This document shows positions 30,801 to 44,391 of a DNA stretch of 64,000 bases, one piece after another. The translations under genes and the position numbers were made by a program. Source of the stretch: Ptiloglossa arizonensis. Lineage: Eukaryota; Arthropoda; Insecta; Hymenoptera; Colletidae. The stretch spans positions 109,427 through 173,426 of the forward strand of contig NW_027479255.1 in assembly GCF_051014685.1 (NCBI RefSeq), read 5' to 3'. The notes below the pieces were generated by a model. It worked only from the letters and a program-made list of their open reading frames with translations, searched no databases and had not been told where the DNA came from. The stretch's first letter is position 1, and each line of letters opens with the position of its first letter.

Positions 30801-31237
30801 TATAACGTACAACGTATAACGTATAACGTATAACGTGTAGCGTATAACGTATAACGTATAACGTGTAACGTATAACGTATAACGTGTAACGTATAACGTA
30901 TAACGTGTAACGTATAACGTATAACGTCTAACGTATAACGTATAACGTGTGACATATAACGTATAACGTCTAACGTATAACGTGTAACGTGTGACGTATA
31001 ACGTACAACGTGTAACGTATAACGTATAACGTGTGACGTATAACGTGTGACGTATAACGTATATCGTGTAACGTATAACGTATAACGTATTACGTATAAC
31101 GTACAACGTATAACGTATTACGTACAACGTATAACGTATAACGTATAACGTATATCGTGTAACGTATAACGTATAACGTATTACGTATAACGTACAACGT
31201 ATAACGTATTACGTACAACGTATAACGTATAACGTCT
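27852..31237. repeat. 3.4-kb segmental duplication, right copy
   Basis: Partner of 21350-24735, with markers at 27852, 27894, 29126, 29595, 30036 and 30239. At the right end this copy continues into CGTCTAA, CGTGTAA and then about 600 bp with many scattered variants before the CGAAGAA cassette at 32080. Confidence 0.88.
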
Positions 31238-33353
31238 AACGTATAACGTGTAACGTGTGACGTATAACGTACAACGTGTAACGTATAACGTATAACGTAT
31301 AACGTATAACTTATAACGTATAACGTATAACGTGTAACGTATAACGTATAACGTGTGACGTATAACGTATAACGTATAACGTATAACGTATAACTTATAA
31401 CGTATAACGTATAACGTATAACGTATAACGTATAACGTATAACGTATAACTTATAACGTGAAACGTATAACGTTTAACGTATAACGTATAACGTATAACG
31501 TATAACGTATAACGTGTGACGTATAACGTGTAACGTATAACGTATGACGTATAACGTGTATCGTGTAAGCTATGACGTATAACGTATAACGTATAACGTA
31601 TAACGTATAACGTGTAACGTATAACGTATAACGTATAACGTGTGACGTATAACGTATAACGTGTAACGTGTAACGTATAAGGTATAACGTATTACGTATA
31701 ACGTATAACGTATAACGTATAACGTATAACGTATAACGTATAACGTATAACGTGTAACGTATTACGTATAACGTGTGACGTATAACGTGTGACGTATAAC
31801 GTATAACGTATAACGTGTAACGTATAACGTATAACGTATTACGTATAACGTATCACGTATAACGTATTACGTACAACGTATAACGTGTAACGTATAACGT
31901 GTGACGTATAACGTATAACGTGTAACGTATAACGTATAACGTGTGACGTATAACGTATAACGTGTAACGTATAACGTATAACGTATAACGTATAACGAAT
32001 AACGTATAACGTATAACGTATAACGAATAACGTATAACGTGTAACGTATAGCGAATAACGTATAACGTACAACGTGTAACGAAGAACGTATAGCGAATAA
32101 CGTAAAACGTATAACGTATTACATATTACGTATAACGTATAACATATAACGTATAACGTATAACGTATAACGTATAACGTGTGACGTATAACGTATAACG
32201 TGTAACGTATAACGCACAACGTATAACGTACAACGCATAACGAAGAACGTATAACGAATAACGTAAATCGTATAACGTATTACGTATTACGTATAACGTA
32301 TAACATATAACGTATAACGTATAACGTATAACGTATAACGTATAACGTATAACGTATAACGTATAACGTATAACGTATAACGTATAACGTATAACGTATA
32401 ACGTATAACGTATAACGTATAACGTATAACGTATAACGTGTAACGTATAACGTGTGACGTATAACGTATAACGTATAACGTATAACGTATAACGTATAAC
32501 GTATAACGTATAACGTATAACGTATAACGTATAACGTATAACGTATAACGTATAACGTATAACGTATAACGTATAACGTATAACGTATAACGTATAACGT
32601 ATAACGTATAACGTATAACGTATAACGTATAACGTATAACGTATAACGTATAACGTATAACGTATAACGTGTAACGTATAACGTATAACGTGTGACGTAG
32701 AACGTATAACGTGTAACGTATAACGTATAACGTATAACGTATAACGTATAACGGATAACGTATAACGTATAACGTATAACGTATAACGTATTACGTATTA
32801 CGTACAACGTATAACGTGTAACGTATAACGTGTGACGTATAACGTATAACGTGTAACGTATAACGTATAACGTGTGACGTATAACGTATAACGTGTAACG
32901 TATAACGTTTAACGTATAACGTATAACGTATAACGTATAACGTATAACGTATAACGAATAACGTATAACGTGTAACGTATAACGAATAACGTATAACGTA
33001 CAACGTGTAACGAAGAACGTATGGCGAATAACGTAAAACGTATAACGTGTTACATATTACGTATAACGTATAACATATAACGTATAACGTATAACGTATA
33101 ACGTATAACGTATAACGTGTGACGTATAACGTATAACGTGTAACGTATAACGCACAACGTATAACGTACAACGCATAACGAAGAACGTATGACGAATAAC
33201 GTAAATCGTATAACGTATTACGTATTACGTATAACGTATAACATATAACGTATAACGTATAACGTATAACGTATAACGTATAACGTATAACGTATAACGT
33301 ATAACGTATAACGTGTAACGTATAACGTGTAACGTATAACGTATAACGTGTGA

Positions 33354-33752
33354 CGTATAACGTATAACGTATAACGTATAACGTATAACGTATAACGTAT
33401 AACGTATAACGTATAACGTATAACGTATAACGTATAACGTATAACGTATAACGTATAACGTATAACGTATAACGTATAACGTATAACGTATAACGTATAA
33501 CGTATAACGTATAACGTATAACGTATAACGTATAACGTATAACGTATAACGTATAACGTATAACGTATAACGTATAACGTATAACGTATAACGTATAACG
33601 TATAACGTATAACGTATAACGTATAACGTATAACGTATAACGTATAACGTATAACGTATAACGTATAACGTATAACGTATAACGTATAACGTATAACGTA
33701 TAACGTATAACGTATAACGTATAACGTATAACGTATAACGTATAACGTATAA
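33354..33752. repeat. Unvaried run of 57 CGTATAA units
   Basis: There are 399 bp of identical units after a CGTGTGA unit, ending at CGTGTAA (33753). Confidence 0.92.
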
Positions 33753-33997
33753 CGTGTAACGTATAACGTATAACGTATAACGTGTAACGTATAACGTATA
33801 ACGTGTGACGTATAACGTATAACGTGTAACGTATAACGTATAACGTATAACGTATAACGTATAACGGATAACGTATAACGTATAACGTATAACGTATTAC
33901 GTATTACGTACTACGTATTACGTACAACGTATAACGTGTAACGTATAACGTGTGACGTATAACGTATAACGTGTAACGTATAACGTATAACGTGTGA

Positions 33998-35747
33998 CGT
34001 ATCACGTATAACGTGTAACGTATAACGTTTAACGTATAACGTATAACGTATAACGTATAACGTATAACGTATAACGAATAACGTATAACGTGTAACGTAT
34101 AACGAATAACGTATAACGTACAACGTGTAACGAAGAACGTATAGCGAATAACGTAAAACGTATAACGTGTTACATATTACGTATAACGTATAACATATGA
34201 CGTATAACGTATAACGTATAACGTATAACGTATAACGTGTGACGTATAACGTATAACGTGTAACGTATAACGCACAACGTATAACGTACAACGCATAACG
34301 AAGAACGTATAACGAATAACGTAAATCGTATAACGTATTACGTATTACGTATAACGTATAACATATAACGTATAACATATAACGTATAACGTATAACGTA
34401 TAACGTATAACGTATAACGTATATCGTATAACGTATAACGTATAACGTATAACGTATAACGTATAACGTATAACGTATAACGTGTAACGTATAACGTATA
34501 ACGTATAACGTGTAACGTATAACGTATAACGTGTGACGTATAACGTATAACGTATAACGTATAACGTATAACGTATAACGTATAACGTATAACGTATAAC
34601 GTATAACGTATAACGTATAACGTATAACGTATAACGTATAACGTATAACGTATAACGTATAACGTATAACGTATAACGTATAACGTATAACGTATAACGT
34701 ATAACGTATAACGTATAACGTATAACGTATAACGTATAACGTATAACGTATAACGTATAACGTATAACGTATAACGTATAACGTATAACGTATAACGTAT
34801 AACGTATAACGTATAACGTATAACGTATAACGTATAACGTATAACGTATAACGTATAACGTATAACGTATAACGTATAACGTATAACGTATAACGTATAA
34901 CGTATAACGTATAACGTATAACGTATAACGTATAACGTATAACGTATAACGTATAACGTATAACGTATAACGTATAACGTATAACGTATAACGTATAACG
35001 TATAACGTATAACGTATAACGTATAACGTATAACGTATAACGTATAACGTATAACGTATAACGTATAACGTATAACGTATAACGTATAACGTATAACGTA
35101 TAACGTATAACGTATAACGTATAACGTATAACGTATAACGTATAACGTATAACGTATAACGTATAACGTATAACGTATAACGTATAACGTATAACGTATA
35201 ACGTATAACGTATAACGTATAACGTATAACGTATAACGTATAACGTATAACGTATAACGTATAAGGTGTGACGTATAACGTATAACGTCTAACGTATAAC
35301 GTATAACGTATAACGTATAACGTATAACGTATAACGTATAACGTATAACGTATAACGTATAACGTATAACGTATAACGTATAACGTATAACGTATAACGT
35401 ATAACGTATAACGTATAACGTATAACGTATAACGTATAACGTATAACGTATAACGTATAACGTATAACGTATAACGTATAACGTATAACGTATAACGTAT
35501 AACGTATAACGTATAACGTATAACGTATAACGTATAACGTATAACGTGTAACGTATAACGTATAACGTGTGACGTATAACGTATAACGTGTAACGTATAA
35601 CGTATAACGTATAACGTATAACGTATAACGGATAACGTATAACGTATAACGTATAACGTATTACGTATTACGTACAACGTATAACGTGTAACGTATAACG
35701 TGTGACGTATAACGTATAACGTGTAACGTATAACGTATAACGTGTGA
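33998..35747. repeat. Tandem higher-order unit of 1,750 bp, copy 1
   Basis: CGTATCA (33998), CGTTTAA (34026), CGAAGAA (34131) and CGCACAA (34271) are followed by a long canonical run, GGTGTGA (35265) and CGTCTAA. The same order repeats 1,750 bp (250 units) later. An earlier relative with the CGTTTAA 1,120 bp upstream (32906) lacks the CGTATCA. Confidence 0.9.
34537..35264. repeat. Unvaried run of 104 CGTATAA units (longest in the window)
   Basis: There are 728 bp of perfect repeats between CGTGTGA (34530) and GGTGTGA (35265). The equivalent runs in the next two tandem copies have 76 and 68 units. Confidence 0.93.
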
Positions 35748-37308
35748 CGTATCACGTATAACGTGTAACGTATAACGTTTAACGTATAACGTATAACGTA
35801 TAACGTATAACGTATAACGTATAACGAATAACGTATAACGTGTAACGTATAACGAATAACGTATAACGTACAACGTGTAACGAAGAACGTATAGCGAATA
35901 ACGTAAAACGTATAACGTGTTACATATTACGTATAACGTATAACATATAACGTATAACGTATAACGTATAACGTATAACGTATAACGTGTGACGTATAAC
36001 GTATAACGTGTAACGTATAACGCACAACGTATAACGTACAACGCATAACGAAGAACGTATAACGAATAACGTAAATCGTATAACGTATTACGTATTACGT
36101 ATAACGTATAACATATAACGTATAACATATAACGTATAACGTATAACGTATAACGTATAACGTATAACGTATATCGTATAACGTATAACGTATAACGTAT
36201 AACGTATAACGTATAACGTATAACGTATAACGTGTAACGTATAACGTATAACGTATAACGTGTAACGTATAACGTATAACGTGTGACGTATAACGTATAA
36301 CGTATAACGTATAACGTATAACGTATAACGTATAACGTATAACGTATAACGTATAACGTATAACGTATAACGTATAACGTATAACGTATAACGTATAACG
36401 TATAACGTATAACGTATAACGTATAACGTATAACGTATAACGTATAACGTATAACGTATAACGTATAACGTATAACGTATAACGTATAACGTATAACGTA
36501 TAACGTATAACGTATAACGTATAACGTATAACGTATAACGTATAACGTATAACGTATAACGTATAACGTATAACGTATAACGTATAACGTATAACGTATA
36601 ACGTATAACGTATAACGTATAACGTATAACGTATAACGTATAACGTATAACGTATAACGTATAACGTATAACGTATAACGTATAACGTATAACGTATAAC
36701 GTATAACGTATAACGTATAACGTATAACGTATAACGTATAACGTATAACGTATAACGTATAACGTATAACGTATAACGTATAACGTATAACGTATAACGT
36801 ATAACGTATAACGTATAAGGTGTGACGTATAACGTATAACGTCTAACGTATAACGTATAACGTATAACGTATAACGTATAACGTATAACGTATAACGTAT
36901 AACGTATAACGTATAACGTATAACGTATAACGTATAACGTATAACGTATAACGTATAACGTATAACGTATAACGTATAACGTATAACGTATAACGTATAA
37001 CGTATAACGTATAACGTATAACGTATAACGTATAACGTATAACGTATAACGTATAACGTATAACGTATAACGTATAACGTATAACGTATAACGTATAACG
37101 TATAACGTGTAACGTATAACGTATAACGTGTGACGTATAACGTATAACGTGTAACGTATAACGTATAACGTATAACGTATAACGTATAACGGATAACGTA
37201 TAACGTATAACGTATAACGTATTACGTATTACGTACAACGTATAACGTGTAACGTATAACGTGTGACGTATAACGTATAACGTGTAACGTATAACGTATA
37301 ACGTGTGA
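35748..37308. repeat. Tandem higher-order unit of 1,561 bp, copy 2
   Basis: CGTATCA (35748), CGTTTAA (35776), CGAAGAA (35881), CGCACAA (36021) and GGTGTGA (36819) repeat the order of copy 1. The 189-bp difference in unit length (27 heptamers) lies almost entirely in the canonical run, 76 units here against 104. Confidence 0.9.
36287..36818. repeat. Unvaried run of 76 CGTATAA units
   Basis: There are 532 bp of perfect repeats between CGTGTGA (36280) and GGTGTGA (36819). Confidence 0.93.
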
Positions 37309-38620
37309 CGTATCACGTATAACGTGTAACGTATAACGTTTAACGTATAACGTATAACGTATAACGTATAACGCATAACGTATAACGAATAACGTATAAC
37401 GTGTAACGTATAACGAATAACGTATAACGTACAACGTGTAACGAAGAACGTATAGCGAATAACGTAAAACGTATAACGTGTTACATATTACGTATAACGT
37501 ATAACATATAACGTATAACGTATAACGTATAACGTATAACGTATAACGTGTGACGTATAACGTATAACGTGTAACGTATAACGCACAACGTATAACGTAC
37601 AACGCATAACGAAGAACGTATAACGAATAACGTAAATCGTATAACGTATTACGTATTACGTATAACGTATAACATATAACGTATAACATATAACGTATAA
37701 CGTATAACGTATAACGTATAACGTATAACGTATAACGTATAACGTATAACGTATAACGTATAACGTATAACGTATAACGTGTAACGTATAACGTGTAACG
37801 TATAACGTATAACGTATAACGTGTAACGTATAACGTATAACGTGTGACGTATAACGTATAACGTATAACGTATAACGTATAACGTATAACGTATAACGTA
37901 TAACGTATAACGTATAACGTATAACGTATAACGTATAACGTATAACGTATAACGTATAACGTATAACGTATAACGTATAACGTATAACGTATAACGTATA
38001 ACGTATAACGTATAACGTATAACGTATAACGTATAACGTATAACGTATAACGTATAACGTATAACGTATAACGTATAACGTATAACGTATAACGTATAAC
38101 GTATAACGTATAACGTATAACGTATAACGTATAACGTATAACGTATAACGTATAACGTATAACGTATAACGTATAACGTATAACGTATAACGTATAACGT
38201 ATAACGTATAACGTATAACGTATAACGTATAACGTATAACGTATAACGTATAACGTATAACGTATAACGTATAACGTATAACGTATAACGTATAACGTAT
38301 AACGTATAACGTATAACGTATAACGTCTAACGTATAACGTATAAGGTGTGACGTATAACGTATAACGTCTAACGTATAACGTATAACGTGTGACGTATAA
38401 CGTATAACGTGTAACGTATAACGTATAACGTGTGACGTATAACGTATAACGTGTAACGTATAACGTATAACGTGTGACGTATAACGTATAACGTGTAACG
38501 TATAACGTACAACGTATAACGTATAACGTATAACGTATAACGTATAACGTATAACGTATAACGTATAACGTATAACGTATAACGTATAACGCACAACGTA
38601 TAACGTACAACGCATAACGA
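37309..38620. repeat. Tandem higher-order unit, copy 3 (altered right end)
   Basis: CGTATCA (37309), CGTTTAA (37337), CGAAGAA (37442) and CGCACAA (37582) follow copy 2 at 1,561 bp. After the canonical run this copy has CGTCTAA (38324) before GGTGTGA (38345). It then has alternating CGTGTGA and CGTGTAA units and a second CGCACAA (38590), so its right end is different. The end coordinate is approximate. Confidence 0.85.
37848..38323. repeat. Unvaried run of 68 CGTATAA units
   Basis: There are 476 bp of perfect repeats between CGTGTGA (37841) and CGTCTAA (38324). Confidence 0.93.
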
Positions 38621-39289
38621 AGAACGTATAACGAATAACGTAAATCGTATAACGTATTACATATTACGTATAACGTATAACATATAACGTATAACGTAAA
38701 ACGCATAACGTATAACGTATAACGTATAACGTATAACGTATAACGTATAACTTATAACGTATAACGTATAACGTGTAACGTATAACGTATAACGTATAAC
38801 GTATAACGTATAACTTATAACGTGAAACGTATAACGTTTAACGTATAACGTATAACGTATAACGTATAACGTATAACGTGTGACGTATAACGTGTAACGT
38901 ATAACGTATGACGTATAACGTGTATCGTGTAAGCTATGACGTATAACGTATAACGTATAACGTATAACGTATAACGTGTAACGTATAACGTATAACGTAT
39001 AACGTGTGACGTATAACGTATAACGTGTAACGTGTAACGTATAAGGTATAACGTATTACGTATAACGTATAACGTATAACGTATAACGTATAACGTATAA
39101 CGTATAACGTATAACGTGTAACGTATAACGTATAACGTGTGACGTATAACGTGTGACGTATAACGTATAACGTATAACGTGTAACGTATAACGTATAACG
39201 TATTACGTATAACGTATCACGTATAACGTATTACGTACAACGTATAACGTGTAACGTATAACGTGTGACGTATAACGTATAACGTGTAA

Positions 39290-39723
39290 CGTATAACGTA
39301 TAACGTGTGACGTATAACGTATAACGTGTAACGTATAACGTATAACGTATAACGTATAACGAATAACGTATAACGTATAACGTATAACGAATAACGTATA
39401 ACGTGTAACGTATAGCGAATAACGTATAACGTACAACGTGTAACGAAGAACGTATAGCGAATAACGTAAAACGTATAACGTATTACATATTACGTATAAC
39501 GTATAACATATAACGTATAACGTATAACGTATAACGTATAACGTGTGACGTATAACGTATAACGTGTAACGTATAACGCACAACGTATAACGTACAACGC
39601 ATAACGAAGAACGTATAACGAATAACGTAAATCGTATAACGTATTACGTATTACGTATAACGTATAACATATAACGTATAACGTATAACGTATAACGTAT
39701 AACGTATAACGTATAACGTATAA
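39290..39723. repeat. 609-bp-displaced tandem duplicate, left copy
   Basis: CGTGTGA (39304), CGAATAA (39360), CGAAGAA (39444), CGCACAA (39577) and CATATAA (39668) recur exactly 609 bp (87 units) later. CGTGTAA at 39283 has no partner. Confidence 0.87.
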
Positions 39724-39898
39724 CGTATAACGTATAACGTATAACGTATAACGTATAACGTATAACGTATAACGTATAACGTATAACGTATAACGTATAA
39801 CGTATAACGTATAACGTATAACGTATAACGTATAACGTATAACGTATAACGTATAACGTATAACGTATAACGTATAACGTATAACGTATAACGTATAA

Positions 39899-40332
39899 CG
39901 TATAACGTATAACGTGTGACGTATAACGTATAACGTGTAACGTATAACGTATAACGTATAACGTATAACGAATAACGTATAACGTATAACGTATAACGAA
40001 TAACGTATAACGTGTAACGTATAGCGAATAACGTATAACGTACAACGTGTAACGAAGAACGTATAGCGAATAACGTAAAACGTATAACGTATTACATATT
40101 ACGTATAACGTATAACATATAACGTATAACGTATAACGTATAACGTATAACGTGTGACGTATAACGTATAACGTGTAACGTATAACGCACAACGTATAAC
40201 GTACAACGCATAACGAAGAACGTATAACGAATAACGTAAATCGTATAACGTATTACGTATTACGTATAACGTATAACATATAACGTATAACGTATAACGT
40301 ATAACGTATAACGTATAACGTATAACGTATAA
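39899..40332. repeat. 609-bp-displaced tandem duplicate, right copy
   Basis: Partner of 39290-39723, with markers at 39913, 39969, 40053, 40186 and 40277. The match ends at a CGTGTAA at 40333. Confidence 0.87.
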
Positions 40333-42208
40333 CGTGTAACGTATAACGTATAACGTATAACGTATAACGTATAACGTATAACGTATAACGTATAACGTGT
40401 AACGTATAACGTGTGACGTATAACGTATAACGTATAACGTATAACGTATAACGTATAACGTATAACGTATAACGTATAACGTATAACGTATAACGTATAA
40501 CGTATAACGTATAACGTGTAACGTATAACGTGTGACGTATAACGTATAACGTATAACGTATAACGTATTACGTATTACGTATAACGTATAACATATAACG
40601 TATAACGTATAACGTATAACGTATAACGTATAACGTATAACGTATAACGTATAACGTATAACGTATAACGTTTAACGTATAACGTATAACGTATAACGTA
40701 TAACGTATAACGTGTGACGTATAACGTGTAACGTATAACGTATGACGTATAACGTGTATCGTGTAAGCTATGACGTATAACGTATAACGTATAACGTATA
40801 ACGTGTGACGTATAACGTATAACGTGTAACGTATAACGTATAACGTGTGACGTATAACGTATAACGTGTAACGTATAACGTATAACGTATAACGTATAAC
40901 GTGTAACGTATAACGTATAACGTATAACGTATAACGTATAACTTATAACGTGAAACGTATAACGTTTAACGTATAACGTATAACGTATAACGTATAACGT
41001 ATAACGTGTGACGTATAACGTGTAACGTATAACGTATGACGTATAACGTGTATCGTGTAAGCTATGACGTATAACGTATAACGTATAACGTAGAACGTAT
41101 AACGTATAACGTATAACGTATAACGTGTAACGTATAACGTATAACGTGTGACGTATAACGTATAACGTGTAACGTATAACGTATAACATATAACGTATAA
41201 CGTATAACGTATAACGTATAAAGTATAACGTATAACGTATAACGTATAACGTATAACGTATAACGTATAACGTATAACCTATAACGTATAACGTATAACG
41301 TATAACGTATAACGTATAACGTATAACGTATAACGTATTACGTATAACGTCTAACGTATAACGTATAACGTGTGACGTATAACGTATAACGTGTAACGTA
41401 TAACGTGTAACGTATAACGTATGACGTATAACGTGTATCGTGTAAGCTATGACGTATAACGTATAACGTATAACGTATAACGTATAACGTGTAACGTATA
41501 ACGTATAACGTATAACGTGTGACGTATAACGTATAACGTGTAACGTGTAACGTATAACGTATAACGTATTACGTATAACGTATAACGTATAACGTATTAC
41601 GAACAACGTGTAACGTATAACGTATAACGTGTGACGTATAACGTATAACGTGTAACGTATAACGTATAACGTGTGACGTATAACGTGTGACGTATAACGT
41701 GTGACGTATAACGTATAACGTGTAACGTATAACGTATAACGTATAACGTATAACGTATAACGTATAACGTATAACGTATAACGTATAACGTATAACGTAT
41801 CACGTATAACGTATAACGTATAACGTATAACGTATAACGTATAACGTAAAACGTATAACGTATAACGTGTAACGTATAACGTATAACGTATAACGTATAA
41901 CGTATAACTTATAACGTGAAACGTATAACGTTTAACGTATAACGTATAACGTATAACGTATAACGTACAACGTATAACGTATAACGTATAACGTATAGCG
42001 TATAACGTATAACGTATAACGTGTAACGTATAACGTATAACGTGTAACGTATAACGTATAACGTGTAACGTATAACGTATAACGTTTAACGTATAACGTA
42101 TAACGTATAACGTATAAGGTATAACGTATAACGTGTAACGTATAACGTATAACGTGTGACGTATAACGTGTAACGTATAACGTATGACGTATAACGTGTA
42201 TCGTGTAA

Positions 42209-44391
42209 GCTATGACGTATAACGCATAACGTATGACGTATAACGTATAACGTGTAACGTATAACGTATAACGTGTAACGTATAACCTATAACGTATAAC
42301 GTATAACGTATAACGTATAACGTATAACGTATAACGTATAACGTATAACGTATAACGTATAACGTATAACGTATAACGTATAACGTATAACGTATAACGT
42401 ATAACGTATAACGTATAACGTATAACGTGTAACGTATAACGTATAACGTGTGACGTATAACGTATAACGTATAACGTATAACGTATAACGTATAACGTAT
42501 AACGTATAACGTATAACGTATAACGTATAACGTATAACGTATAACGTATAACGTATAACGTATAACGTATAACGTATAACGTATAACGTATAACGTATAA
42601 CGTATAACGTATAACGTATAACGTATAACGTATAACGTATAACGTATAACGTATAACGTATAACGTATAACGTATAACGTATAACGTATAACGTATAACG
42701 TATAACGTATAACGTATAACGTATAACGTATAACGTATAACGTATAACGTGAATCGAAAGACGTATAACGTAAAACGTATAACGTATAACGTATAACGTA
42801 TAACGTATAACGTATAACGTCTAACGTATAACGTATAACGTTTAACGTATCACGTGTAACGTATAACGTATAACGTGTAACGTATAACGTATAATGTGTA
42901 ACGTATAACGTATAACGTGTAACGTATAACGTATAACGTATAACGTATAACGTGTAACGAAGAACGTATAACGTATAACGTATAACGTATAACGTATAAC
43001 GTATAACGTATAACGTATAACGTATAACGTATAACGTATTACGTATAACGTGTAACGAAGGACGTATAACGTGTAACGAAGGACGTATAACGTACAACGT
43101 ATAACGTATAACGTATAACGTATAACGTATAACGTATAACTTATAACGTATAACGTATAACGCTTAACGTATAACGTATAACGTTTAACGATAACGTATA
43201 ACGTATAACGTATAACGTATAACGTATAACGTATAACGTATAACGTGTAACGTATAACGTATAACGTGTGACGTATAACGTATAACGTATAACGTATAAC
43301 GTATAACGTATAACGTATAACGTATAACGTATAACGTATAACGTGTAACGAATAACGTATAACGTGTGACGTATAACGTGTAACGTATAACGTATAACGT
43401 ATAACGTATAACGTATAACGTATAACGTATAACGTGTAACGTATAACGTATAACGTATAACGTATAACGTATAACGTATAACGTATAACGTATAACGTGT
43501 AACGTATAACGTATAACGTGTAGCGTATAACGTATAACGTGTGACGTATAACGTATAACGTATAACGTATAACGTATAACGTATAACGTATAACGTATAA
43601 CGTATAACGTATAACGTATAACGTATAACGTATAACGTATAACGTATAACGTATAACGTATAACGTATAACGTATAACGAATAACGTAGAACGTATAACC
43701 TATTACATATTACGTATAACGTATAACGTGTATCGTGTATCCTATGACGTATAACGTATAACGTATAACGTGTAACGTATAACGTATAACGTATAACGTA
43801 TAACGTATAACGTATAACGTATAACGTGTAACGTATAACGTATAACGTATAACGTATAACGTATAACGTATAACGTGTAACGTATAACGTATAACGTGTG
43901 ATGTATAACGTATAACGTGTATCGTATAACGTATAACGTATAACGTATAACGTATAACGTATAACGTATAACGTATGACGTATAACGTATAACGTATAAC
44001 GTATAACGTATAACCTATAACGTGTAACGTATAACGTATAACGTATAACGTATAACGTATAACGTATAACGTATAACGTATAACGTATAACGTATAACGT
44101 ATAACGTGTAACGTATAACGTATAACGTGTGATGTATAACGTATAACGTGTATCGTATAACGTATAACGTATAACGTATAACGTATAACGTATAACGTAT
44201 AACGTATGACGTATAACGTATAACGTATAACGTATAACGTATAACCTATAACGTGTAACGTATAACGTATAACGTATAAAGTATAACGTATAAGGTATAA
44301 CGTGTAACGTGTAACGTATAACGTATAGCGTGTAACGTATAACGTATAACGTGTAACTGATAACTTATAACGTATAACGTGTATCTTGTAA
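42209..44391. repeat. Family D unit, copy 1 (2,183 bp)
   Basis: The unit runs from one GCTATGA to the next. In order it has CGTGAAT with CGAAAGA (42748), CGTCTAA, CGTTTAA and CGTATCA, then TGTGTAA, CGAAGAA, and a doublet of CGAAGGA (43056 and 43077). After these come CGCTTAA, CGTTTAA with the 6-bp CGATAA (43189), CGTGTAA with CGAATAA, and CCTATTA (43699) with CATATTA and CCTATGA. Its opening GCTATGA is still of the family C type (preceded by CGTGTAA), so it forms the junction of the two families. Length is 7 x 312 minus 1. Confidence 0.88.
43189..43194. other. Register slip: 6-bp unit CGATAA, family D copy 1
   Basis: Phase moves from 6 to 5 modulo 7. The slip lies directly after CGTTTAA and is repeated at 45414, 47023 and 49276 in the same context, so it is part of the family D unit. 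Confidence 0.94.

Larger units (their letters stand above)
11649..40106. repeat. CGAAGAA/CGAATAA cassette set of family C, 18 copies
   Basis: Each copy reads CGTACAA, CGTGTAA, CGAAGAA, then CGAATAA two units on, CGTAAAA, and CGTATTA or CGTGTTA followed by CATATTA. CGAAGAA begins at 11649, 12314, 12622, 17836, 18536, 18844, 19110, 20657, 26431, 27124, 27432, 32080, 33011, 34131, 35881, 37442, 39444 and 40053. The unit after CGAAGAA is CGTATAA, CGTATGG or CGTATAG and distinguishes subgroups. It differs from the family A cassette by only two bases across the four core units. Confidence 0.88.
12006..40240. repeat. CGCACAA/CGTAAAT cassette set of family C, 16 copies
   Basis: Each copy reads CGCACAA, then CGTACAA two units on, CGCATAA, CGAAGAA, and later CGAATAA and CGTAAAT. 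CGCACAA begins at 12006, 12447, 18193, 18669, 19250, 20832, 26788, 27257, 32213, 33151, 34271, 36021, 37582, 38590, 39577 and 40186. It alternates with the CGAAGAA cassette that has CGTAAAA, and the two are clearly sister forms: CGAAGAA, a spacer, CGAATAA, then CGTAAAA or CGTAAAT. Confidence 0.88.
10041..42208. repeat. Higher-order repeat family C
   Basis: Four cassettes define this 32-kb block. One is CGTGTAT, CGTGTAA, GCTATGA (19 copies counting 42209), with GCTATGA at 10123, 11173, 16653, 17332, 23100, 23359, 23541, 23737, 25927, 29595, 29854, 30036, 30239, 31569, 38933, 40767, 41061, 41446 and 42209. The second is CTTATAA, CGTGAAA, then CGTTTAA two units on (about 30 copies, 10767 to about 41900). 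The third is CGCACAA with CGTAAAT, and the fourth is CGAAGAA with CGAATAA; both are listed separately. CGTGTAA and CGTGTGA are very common. Phase changes only twice, at 15814 and 24773. Its right border is placed at the last GCTATGA of the CGTGTAA type. Confidence 0.88.
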
